6,018 nt of DNA from CAWEHT01 sp963808455 (lineage in GTDB: Bacteria > Chloroflexota > Anaerolineae > CG2-30-64-16). Below are positions 1-5,772 of the stretch, in pieces (positions within the stretch are counted from its first letter, which is position 1; each line of letters begins with the position of its first letter). The notes beneath the pieces were generated by a model that ran no database searches, was not told where the DNA came from, and saw only the letters and a list, made by a program, of their open reading frames with translations. The DNA is taken from assembly GCA_963808455.1 (NCBI GenBank), contig CAWEHT010000390.1:1-6018 (forward strand). The letters are read 5' to 3'. A program made the translations under genes and the position numbers.

Positions 1-48
1 GGGCATCAAGAACGCCAACCCGGCCGCAAGGAGCGCGGTTTCAGACAT
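1..48 (-). CDS. Start of a divergent gene, probable membrane or exported protein (partial)
   Basis: Reading leftwards from base 48 there is an ATG followed by 16 open codons to the window edge, giving MSETALLAAGLAFLMP. A Shine-Dalgarno sequence GGGAGG (minus strand, bases 63-58) lies 9 bases upstream of the ATG, a good spacing. The hydrophobic run ALLAAGLAFLM suggests the start of a membrane segment or signal anchor, but 16 residues are too few to name a family. The start codon is only 27 bases from the start of the Mut7-C gene on the other strand. The call rests only on the ribosome binding site and the amino-acid character, so it is tentative. Confidence 0.4.
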   Translation of the reverse strand, partial: MSETALLAAGLAFLMP

Positions 49-57
49 GAGCAGAAA

Positions 58-69
58 CCTCCCTGGAGG
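58..69. promoter_or_regulatory. Back-to-back Shine-Dalgarno sites of two divergent genes
   Basis: The plus strand carries GGAGG at 65-69, which overlaps nothing useful for the ATG at 70 but is 6 bases from the ATG at 76. This decides the start of the Mut7-C gene. The minus strand carries GGGAGG at 63-58, 9 bases from the ATG at 48. The two sites lie side by side in 12 bases, so there is no room for promoters between the start codons. Any two promoters must lie inside the opposing coding regions, and the two mRNAs would have complementary 5' ends. Confidence 0.45.
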
Positions 70-75
70 ATGCGG

Positions 76-573
76 ATGTTACCACAGAATGACCCTGCCG
101 ACAAAGCCGGCCGGGAAGCGACCAGGGATGGCCCCCCGCGCCTGATGGTGGATGCCATGCTGGGCCGCCTGGCGCGCTGGTTGCGCTTGTTGGGCTACGA
201 CGCGGCCTACTGGCGAACAGGCAGCGACGACGACCTGATCCGCGAGGCCAGGGCCGAGGGCCGCCTCATCCTCACCCGTGACCATGGGCTGGCAGGCCGG
301 CGTGGCGTGCAGGCCCTGCTCATCTCCGCCGAGACGCTGGATGGGCAAATCGCCGAAGCCAGGGCAGCTCTGGGCACCGCCGGTGCTCCTGAACCCTTCA
401 GCCGCTGCCCGGCCTGCAACGGCCGCCTGGTGGATCTGCCTCGAGAGGCCGCGCGCGACCTCGTGCCGCCCTACGTCTGGCAAACGCAGCATTACTTCCG
501 GCGCTGCCCGGACTGCGGCCGCATCTATTGGAAGGGCACCCACTTCCCGGGCATGGCCGCGCGCTTGGCCTGA
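76..573 (+). CDS. Mut7-C RNase domain (PIN-like, DUF82) protein with C-terminal zinc ribbon
   Basis: This 165-residue protein matches the Mut7-C family (Pfam PF01927), a PIN-like fold predicted to be a metal-dependent RNase. Numbering is from the ATG at 70. The core begins near residue 24 with RLMVDAMLGRLARWLRLLGY, holding the first conserved Asp (D28) and the typical GRLARWLR helix. An acidic run DDD follows at 53-55, then LILTRDHGL near 66-74 with D71, a second conserved acidic residue. The C-terminal third has two CxxC pairs, C113/C116 and C146/C149, the zinc ribbon usual in this family, and ends with the common IYWKGTH motif. The ATG at 76 is preferred because GGAGG at 65-69 is 6 bases away, while the ATG at 70 touches that site. 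The first 20 or so residues are polar and not part of the domain. The gene is intact, unlike several neighbours. RNase activity is predicted from the family, and its substrate is unknown. Confidence 0.85.
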   Translation: MLPQNDPADKAGREATRDGPPRLMVDAMLGRLARWLRLLGYDAAYWRTGSDDDLIREARAEGRLILTRDHGLAGRRGVQALLISAETLDGQIAEARAALGTAGAPEPFSRCPACNGRLVDLPREAARDLVPPYVWQTQHYFRRCPDCGRIYWKGTHFPGMAARLA

Positions 574-699
574 GGCCGGTCGTGGCCACAACAGCCCTAT
601 CCAACAATGACGATTAACTACAGTTTAATGATGCTGCCAAAGAGCCGCCCAGGCCCGCATTTCGCGCAAAGGTCCCCGCGTTCGTTCTGCCGAGGATTA

Positions 700-708
700 T
701 GATATAAT
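700..708 (+). promoter_or_regulatory. Extended -10 promoter for the secreted two-module protein
   Basis: TGATATAAT at 700-708 combines a TGn extension (700-702) with a perfect TATAAT box (703-708). No good -35 box is seen at the right distance. The best is TTCGTT at 681-686 with a 16-base spacer, matching only the first two consensus bases. This fits an extended -10 promoter, which can work without a strong -35. Transcription would start near 715, giving a leader of about 113 bases before the ATG at 828. The site stands out in a GC-rich gap with no other gene. Confidence 0.55.
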
Positions 709-784
709 CGTGCCAGTAATCAGCGGGCCAGTTACACCACGGCCTGGCTGTTCTTAGTGTCGGTTCTCATGGTTGCCTATCAGT

Positions 785-803
785 GCGTGCAAACGCTGCA
801 CGC
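785..803 (+). promoter_or_regulatory. Hairpin in the 5' leader of the secreted protein gene
   Basis: A perfect 7-bp inverted repeat, GCGTGCA (785-791) and TGCACGC (797-803), encloses a 5-base loop AACGC. It lies inside the predicted leader and ends 14 bases before the Shine-Dalgarno GGAGG at 818-822. It could stabilise the mRNA 5' region or modulate ribosome access. No riboswitch family is recognised, and short hairpins are common by chance in GC-rich DNA, so a regulatory role is speculative. Confidence 0.25.
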
Positions 804-827
804 CGGCACAGCCAAGTGGAGGGTTTG

Positions 828-2441
828 ATGCGGCGATATCTAGGGTTCGCGGTGGCTCTCTGGCTCGTCCTCGTGCTGGCCACCCTGGCTCAGCTTGGGC
901 TGGCCCATGCATACGCCCAGCGTGCGGCCAGGCCCGCGGTTGCCGGCCCGCTAGGACAGGTCCCCCTTTTCCTGCCTTTCATCAGCATGCCCTCGGCCGT
1001 TAACACAGACCCGCCATGCCTCCACCGAGCTCATCACAGACGGAGGCTTCGAGACGGTCAATGCTGCGTGGGTCATGCCGGTCACGGCCAGCCAGGCCCG
1101 CTACTCGACGGCGGTGGCCCACACCGGCACGCAGTCGATGCAGGTCGGCCTCGTGCCGGGGCAGACGGCCTCGCATGCGCTTTCCGGGATCTCCCCACTC
1201 GAGCATGGCCTGGCCCGGACGGCCACTGGCGATTGGCGCGACTGGGCTCCCCCCGGGGCCACGTACTCCAGCGTCTACCAGACGATCTCCGTCCCGGCCG
1301 CCAGCTACCCGGTGACCCTGACTTTCTTCTACAACGCCGGCACCCAGGACCCCAGCATCCTGGCCAACAACGGGAAGCCCGGCACCGACGTGCAGCAGCT
1401 GCTGATCCTCGACGGCAGCAGCCTCGAGCTCTTGCAGGAAGTCACGCGCACCTTCACCAACACCGAGACCTGGCAGCCCATGACCGTGCAACCTTGACGC
1501 CTATCGCGGCCGCTCGATCGCCGTGGGCTTCGAGGTGCTCGACGCAGAGCGCCTCCGACGGTCAACGCGACTGGATGTACATCGACGACGTGAGCGTGCA
1601 GGCCTGCGCCGAGGTGACCTCCACGCCGACGACCACTCTGACGCCTACGGCAACCATCACGCCGACGTCCACGTCCACGCCCACGGCAACGATCACGCCG
1701 ACATCCACGTCCACGGCCACGATGACTCCCACGCCGACGATCACGCCGACCGCCACGTCCACGCCGACCGCGACGTCCACGCCGACGCCCACACAGACGG
1801 CGACCCCGACGGCGACGGCCACCCCGGTCACCCCGACGCCAACGGCGATCGCCGGGTGCACGCAGTACATCGTCGATCCCGGCTTCGAGACGGTCAATGC
1901 CGCGTGGGTCATGCCGGTCACGGCCAGCCAGGCCCGCTACTCGACGGCCGTGGCCCACACGGGCACGCACTCTGTGCAGGTCGGCCTCGTGCCGGGGCAG
2001 ACGGCCTCCTATTTGCTCTCCGACATCTCGCCACAGGAGCACAGCATAGCCAAGAAAAATGGCAATTGGGTGTATGCTCCCGCCGGGGCCACGTACTCCA
2101 GCGTCTACCAGACGATCTCCGTCCCGCCCTCGAGCTATCCGGTGACCCTGACTTTCTTCTACAACGCCGGCACCCAGGACCCCGGCATCCTGGCCAGCAA
2201 CGGGAAGCCCGGCACCGACGTGCAGCAGCTGCTGATCCTCGACGGCAGCAGCCTGGAGCTCTTGCAGGAAGTCACGCGCACCTTCACCAACACCGAGACC
2301 TGGCAGCCCATGACCGTCAACCTGAGCGCCTATCGCGGCCGCTCGATCGCCGTGGGCTTCGAGGTGCTCAACACGAGCACCTCCGACGGCCACCGCGATT
2401 GGATGTACATCGACGACGTCAACGTGTTGACCTGTCCCTGA
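828..2441 (+). CDS. Secreted protein with two near-identical lectin-like modules and a Thr-Pro linker; carries cancelling frameshifts
   Basis: The start at 828 is chosen for GGAGG at 818-822, 5 bases upstream, and for the signal peptide it gives: MRRYLG, then a hydrophobic core to about residue 27, then a likely cleavage after AHAYA. Near residue 48 is FLPFISMPSA, like the short LPxI motifs of exported Chloroflexota proteins. Two homologous modules of about 180 residues follow, each with GFETVNAAW, YSSVYQTISVP, LTFFYNAGT, QLLILDGSSLELLQEV and DWMYIDDV blocks. This pattern suggests a beta-sandwich (galactose-binding or CBM-like) fold. A roughly 78-residue linker of Thr, Pro, Ser and Ala separates them. 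As written the gene is one open frame of 537 codons, but codons from about base 1000 to 1550 are not in the module's frame. Module 1 reads in frame from 1027 to 1487 (frame 1), 1499-1545 (frame 2) and again from 1548 in the original frame. Three net +1 shifts add up to one codon. Ligand and function are unknown; it is probably a cell-surface or secreted binding protein. Confidence 0.7.
   Translation: MRRYLGFAVALWLVLVLATLAQLGLAHAYAQRAARPAVAGPLGQVPLFLPFISMPSAVNTDPPCLHRAHHRRRLRDGQCCVGHAGHGQPGPLLDGGGPHRHAVDAGRPRAGADGLACAFRDLPTRAWPGPDGHWRLARLGSPRGHVLQRLPDDLRPGRQLPGDPDFLLQRRHPGPQHPGQQREARHRRAAAADPRRQQPRALAGSHAHLHQHRDLAAHDRATLTPIAAARSPWASRCSTQSASDGQRDWMYIDDVSVQACAEVTSTPTTTLTPTATITPTSTSTPTATITPTSTSTATMTPTPTITPTATSTPTATSTPTPTQTATPTATATPVTPTPTAIAGCTQYIVDPGFETVNAAWVMPVTASQARYSTAVAHTGTHSVQVGLVPGQTASYLLSDISPQEHSIAKKNGNWVYAPAGATYSSVYQTISVPPSSYPVTLTFFYNAGTQDPGILASNGKPGTDVQQLLILDGSSLELLQEVTRTFTNTETWQPMTVNLSAYRGRSIAVGFEVLNTSTSDGHRDWMYIDDVNVLTCP
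1045..1591 (+). repeat. Internal direct repeat, copy 1 (encodes module 1)
   Basis: This segment repeats at 1881-2419. The block 1261-1487 aligns without gaps to 2091-2317 with 7 differences in 227 bases. The 5' block from 1045 to about 1194 is also very similar. Between them lies a divergent patch (1195-1253), where this copy encodes EHGLARTATGDWRDW and is 6 bases longer than copy 2. Comparison with copy 2 exposes the indels here: an extra G at 1488, an extra T at 1494/1495, a missing G after 1497 and an extra A at 1546. Confidence 0.9.
1617..1850 (+). repeat. Low-complexity Thr-Pro-Ser linker coding repeat
   Basis: Degenerate tandem units built on ACGCCGACG, ACGTCCACG and ACGGCAACG encode a run of about 78 residues made almost wholly of Thr, Pro, Ser, Ala and Ile (units such as TPTATITPTSTS). 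Such linkers join extracellular modules in Chloroflexota and in many secreted carbohydrate-binding proteins, and are often O-glycosylated. The reading frame is intact here and continues correctly into module 2. Slippage between the units could change the linker length among strains. Confidence 0.85.
1881..2419 (+). repeat. Internal direct repeat, copy 2 (encodes module 2, intact)
   Basis: This is the second copy of the module, open in a single frame to the stop at 2439-2441. It is the reference for reading module 1. Its variable patch (about 2031-2083) encodes EHSIAKKNGNWVY and is richer in A than its surroundings. The module starts after GCTQYIVDP and ends with VLTCP, so one Cys lies just outside each end. 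These could form a disulfide in the exported protein, which is an inference. Confidence 0.9.
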
Positions 2442-2451
2442 TCGAGATGAG

Positions 2452-2488
2452 AAGAGGGGAAAAGGCCGTACTGACCTTTTCCCCTCTT
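2452..2488. terminator. Bidirectional hairpin terminator between convergent genes
   Basis: AAGAGGGGAAAAGG (2452-2465) pairs perfectly over 14 bp with CCTTTTCCCCTCTT (2475-2488) around a 9-base loop. It lies 10 bases after the stop of the secreted protein gene and 34 bases after the malQ stop on the other strand, where a shared terminator is expected. Each arm is all-purine or all-pyrimidine. The T tract after the stem is short in both directions (TTT on the plus strand), so the hairpin may rely on its own T/C-rich arm or act mainly as an mRNA 3' stabiliser. Confidence 0.8.
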
Positions 2489-2522
2489 TGAACCGGCGCT
2501 CCCTTCCCCACGCGCCCGGGCT

Positions 2523-4018
2523 TCAGCGCTGATAGAGCTGGGTGAGCTCGCGCAGCCGGGCACCCAGGGCATCGGTCAGCATATCGGGCGTGTAGCGCCA
2601 TTGCCAGTTGCCCCCGGGCTTGCTGGGGTAGTTCATGCGGCCTTCGGCGCCCAGGCCCATCACATCCTGAAGCTGGGCCACAGCCACGTCGGCGACCGAG
2701 CCCCAGGCCGCCCGGATGAAAGCCCAGGGCAGGTCTCCCTCGCCGCAGTTCATGTAGCGCAGGCATTTCCACTTTTCCTGGGGCGTGCGCTCGGGCTCGT
2801 CGAACCACCCGGCCACCGTGTTGTTGTCATGCGTGCCCGGGTACACGACGTAGTTGGCCTCGTAACTGTGCGGCAGGTATTTGGAATCGAGCTCCTGGGC
2901 AAACCCAAACTGCAGCACCTTCATGCCGGGCAGATCGAACCTCAGCCTCAGTTCGTTCAACCTCGGGCGTGATGATGCCCAGGTCTTCGGCGATGATCGG
3001 CAGCTTGCCCAGCGTCTTCTCGACCGCCTCGAAGAACGCGGCGCCCGGCCCCTTGACCCATCGGCCCTTCTTGGCCGTGCTGTCGCCCGCCGGCACGGCC
3101 CAATAGGCTTCAAAACCACGAAAATGGTTGACGCGCACGATGTCCACCATCTGCAGCGTCCTGCGGATGCGCTCGATCCACCAGGCGTAGCCGTCCCTGG
3201 CCATGTCATCCCAGCAATAGTGCGGGTTGCCCCACAGCTGGCCGGTCTCTGAGAAGTAGTCGGGCGGCACACCGGCTATCACGGTCGGCCGGTGGTTCTT
3301 GTCGAGCTGGAACAGCTCCGGCCGTCCCCAGACGTCGGCGCTATCTTCGGCGGAGAAGATGGGGATATCCCCGATGATCTGGATCCCTTTCTGGTTGGCG
3401 TAGCTCTTCAGAGCCCCCCATTGGTCGGCGAAACACCACTGCAGATACTCGTAGTAGGCGATGCCGGCGGCGAGCTCCGCGCGCAGCGCGTCGAGGGCCT
3501 TGGGGCGACGAAGCGCGACCTCCCGGGGCCAGTCCTGCCAGCTGCCGCCGCCGAAATGGGCCTTCAGCGCCATGAAGAACGCATAGTCCTTCACCCAGCT
3601 GCCATGAGCTTCCAGGGAAGCCGCAAACCCGGCGCGCTGCTCTGCGGTGCCGTGCGCCTGGAAATGCTCGAAACTGCGCCGCAGCAAGCGAGTCTTGTAG
3701 GCGATCGCCGGGCCATAGTCCACGCGCCGATCCGGAAGAGGCGGCACGTCCACCAGCGCTGTCCGGGGGCAGCAGACCATGCCAGGCCAATTGGTCCGGG
3801 CTGATCAGGTTCGGATTGCCGGCAAAAACGGAAAAGCCCTGATAGGGCGAGTCGCCATATCCCGTCGGGCCGAGCGGCAGGATCTGCCACAGCTTTTGCT
3901 CGGCGCCGGCCACCCAGTTGACGAAATCATAGGCGCCCTGGCCCAGGTCGCCGATGCCGTAGCGGCTCGGGAAACAGGTGGGATGGCACAGGACTCCGCT
4001 GGATCTTGCAAAGCGCAT
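2523..4018 (-). CDS. malQ: 4-alpha-glucanotransferase (amylomaltase, GH77), broken by two +1 frameshifts
   Basis: MalQ transfers alpha-1,4-glucan segments between maltooligosaccharides in the cytoplasm, in maltose or glycogen metabolism. The three reading frames join into one GH77 protein: frame 1 from the ATG at 4018 (GVLCHPTCFPSRYGIGDLG, GYGDSPYQGFSVFAGNPNL), a second from about 3764 to 2960 (VDVPPLP, QIIGDIPIF, PPDYFSETGQLWGNP, HFRGFEAYW, IIAEDLGIITPE) and a third from about 2955 (LPGMKVLQF, YPGTHDNNT, to YQR). Removing one base from the C5 run (plus-strand G, 3765-3769) and one near 2955-2961 restores 497 residues, the normal family length. In repaired numbering the acid/base Glu is E344 and the third catalytic Asp is D397, but the nucleophile position reads Asn (N297, codon 3129-3127, in VRVNHFRGF instead of VRIDHFRGF). 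The ribosome binding site GAGAGG (4030-4025) lies within the end of the upstream gene, 3 bases away, so translation is probably coupled. Family identity is sure; whether the gene is active is not. Confidence 0.9.
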
Positions 4019-4021
4019 CGA

Positions 4022-4711
4022 TTACCTCTCGGGGATGCCATGTACGCAGTGCGTTGGCGGCTCCGGCTCCAGCAAGTGCGCGACCGCGCACTCCACCAAA
4101 GCCACGGCCGCCGCGACATTCCAACGGCCGGTGTTGATGACCAGATGGTAGAGCAAAGGATCGGCCCAGTCGACGCCATAAAACCGCCGCAAGTAATCGG
4201 CCCCCGAGCGATCGTGCTCGACCACCAGCCGGCGCGCCGCCTCCGGGCTGATCCTCTGCTGCTCGGCCACCCGGGCCACCCGCTGCTCGAGCGGGGCTTC
4301 GATCCGTACGTGTAAGACGTCCGGTTTGCCCATGAGGATGACCTGGCCGGCCCGGCCGAGGACCACAAGCCGGCCCTTCTCATAGGCCTTCCGTACGGCA
4401 GCGTTGACCAGCCAGACCAGCATATGTTCGCTGATGGGCCCGGAAGCGGCCTTCGCGCGCGCTGCCGAAAGGGGCTGGCGGGATGGGTTGATGGGCGGGC
4501 GGCGCCATCCGAGGACGTGGTCCATGAAGCTACGCACCTTGTACGTGTCCTCGTGGTAGTCCACCATCTGCTCCGCGCCCCGATACCCGCGCGAGGCCAC
4601 TGCTACGAGCATCCGCTTGTCAAAGTACTGGTAGCCCAAGGCTTCGCAGACACGCCTGGCGACCTCGTCGCCGCAACTGCCGAATTGACGCGAAAAAGTG
4701 ATGACTGCCAT
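4022..4711 (-). CDS. Cytidylate kinase-like family P-loop protein
   Basis: This intact 229-residue protein resembles the cytidylate kinase-like family (Pfam PF13189), relatives of nucleoside monophosphate kinases whose true substrate is mostly unknown. The N-terminus MAVITFSRQFGSCGDEVA (residues 1-18) is the family's opening strand and P-loop. GYQYFDKRML follows at 26-35, then VVLGRAGQVIL at 116-126 and the C-terminal EHDRSGADYLRRFYGVDW (165-182) with VINTGRWNV near 191-199. Relative to the usual GSGG and GRGG, position 13 is Cys and position 121 is Ala. The ATG at 4711 is chosen over an upstream ATG at 4888 because GGAGG (4725-4721) is 9 bases away and because the 59 extra upstream residues are Arg-rich with no family resemblance and overlap the mltG end. 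The stop is 3 bases from malQ, suggesting one transcript. The middle part (residues 60-95) is less conserved. It is unlikely to be the essential Cmk. Confidence 0.8.
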   Translation of the reverse strand: MAVITFSRQFGSCGDEVARRVCEALGYQYFDKRMLVAVASRGYRGAEQMVDYHEDTYKVRSFMDHVLGWRRPPINPSRQPLSAARAKAASGPISEHMLVWLVNAAVRKAYEKGRLVVLGRAGQVILMGKPDVLHVRIEAPLEQRVARVAEQQRISPEAARRLVVEHDRSGADYLRRFYGVDWADPLLYHLVINTGRWNVAAAVALVECAVAHLLEPEPPTHCVHGIPER

Positions 4712-4811
4712 TGTGCATCCCCTCCCGTGTCTGGGCCCGATCCGGCGACGCCGGCCAGCCGTCATTCGCTGCGGTGCGGGCTGTCGGCTTTCTATCCGAT
4801 GTGACTCCGGG

Positions 4812-5772
4812 TCACTGGCTGGGCGTCGAGACGCCCAGATAGCGAGCGACGTTCTCCTGGTGCTCAGCAAATGTCTTGGCGAAGACATGGCGGCCGCTGC
4901 CGTTGGGCAGCGCCACGAAGTACAGGTAGTCGTGCCTGGCGGGATGTAATGCGGCCAGGATGCTCGCCAGGCCGGGGTTGGCGATCGGGCCCGGCGGAAG
5001 GCCGGCGTGAAGGTAGGTGTTGTAGGGGCTCAAGACCTGGGCGTACTCGCCGATGGAGACAGGGGTCTTCCACCACTGCCCGCTGCCGGGCTGATAGCCC
5101 ATCGCGTATTCGAACAGTTGGGTCGGCCTCCAGCTTCATGCCCCTGGCCAGGCGGTTGGTGTAAACGCCGGCGATCACCGGCCGTTCGTCGTTGACGACG
5201 GCCTCGCGTTCCACGATGCTGCCGAGGGTCACGGCTTCGTGCAGGCTCAAGGTGGTCTCGCCGCTGGCCCTCGCCTGCTGGTACAGCGGCACCACCTGGG
5301 CTGCGAAGTCGTCAAGCTGCCGGCTGATGAGATCGGAGGCCGTGGCGCCTTGCTTGGGCAGCTCATAGGTGTCGGGAAAGAGATAGCCTTCCAGGCTGGC
5401 CCCGGCGGGCCGGGAGCTGAGGAAATCGTAAGCGCCGCTATCCTGCACACCGGCTTGCCCACTCGCCGCCAGCCGGCGATACGCGGCGCCGTCGAGCACG
5501 CCGGCCGCGCTGAGGTAGTCCGCGACTTGCTCCAGGCGCCAGCCTTCGGGGATGGTCACCGTGATGCTGGCGGCCCTGGCGTGCTGGAGGGCCGCCGCGA
5601 TTTGGACGGGGGTCATAGCCGCATTGAGCGCATAGGTGCCCGCCTCCAGCCGGCTTGCCAGCCCATCGACGCGCACGTAAGCTTCGAACAACGTGCCGTC
5701 CCGGATCAGGCCCACCGACTGCAGTTGCTGCCCGATGGCGCGCGCCGACTCACCTGGCGCCATGAACTGCAT
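4812..5772 (-). CDS. mltG: Endolytic murein transglycosylase MltG (YceG-like), frameshifted and lacking its membrane anchor
   Basis: MltG cleaves nascent peptidoglycan strands at the inner membrane and is thought to set glycan length. The sequence has the N-terminal LysM-like part (APGESARAIGQQL, then SVGLIRDGTLFEAYVRV), then TIPEGWRLEQVADYL, EGYLFPDTYELP and LGSIVEREA, where the first Glu (codon 5211-5209) is the catalytic residue. Next come VYTNRLARGMKLEADPTV and SPYNTYLHAGLPPGPIANPG, ending with HVFAKTFAEH. One extra base at about 5111-5116 shifts the frame after ADPTV; deleting it gives ADPTVEYAMGYQ. From the ATG at 5772 the repaired protein has 319 residues. The usual N-terminal transmembrane helix is absent because the open frame runs on upstream into an unrelated segment. 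GGTGA with a 5-base gap to the ATG at 5772 is a weak possible ribosome site. The stop is 100 bases before the next gene, and no clear promoter is seen in that gap. Confidence 0.88.

Noticed and set aside
575..588. A terminator after the Mut7-C gene (GGCC pairs around a short loop)
   Set aside because: The stem is only 4 bp and no T tract follows, so it is not supportable as a terminator.
1617..1850. A possible CRISPR array or VNTR of independent function
   Set aside because: The units are short, degenerate and in codon register with a Thr-Pro linker. There are no spacers of constant length.
1329..2393. A 354-codon minus-strand frame with a Gly-Arg-rich stretch
   Set aside because: It is antisense to the secreted protein gene. 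Its Gly/Arg run is the complement of the linker repeat, and it has no ribosome site or family resemblance.
1523..2491. A long plus-strand frame rich in His, Ala, Asp and Val across the linker, resembling a metal-binding protein
   Set aside because: It is the out-of-frame reading of the Thr-Pro linker and of module 2. The Thr-Pro frame has conserved modules on both sides, and the His/Asp pattern follows from the repeated ACGCCGACG units. Only 1499-1545 of this frame is genuine.
3779..4315. Long plus-strand frames opposite malQ and the kinase-like gene (also 2601-2972 and 3292-3804)
   Set aside because: These are shadows of well-recognised minus-strand genes in GC-rich DNA. Their translations show no family motifs and they lack ribosome sites.
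4712..4888. An N-terminal extension of the cytidylate-kinase-like protein starting at 4888
   Set aside because: The extra 59 residues are Arg-rich with no family resemblance and overlap the end of mltG. The ATG at 4711 has a good Shine-Dalgarno sequence and begins exactly at the conserved domain.
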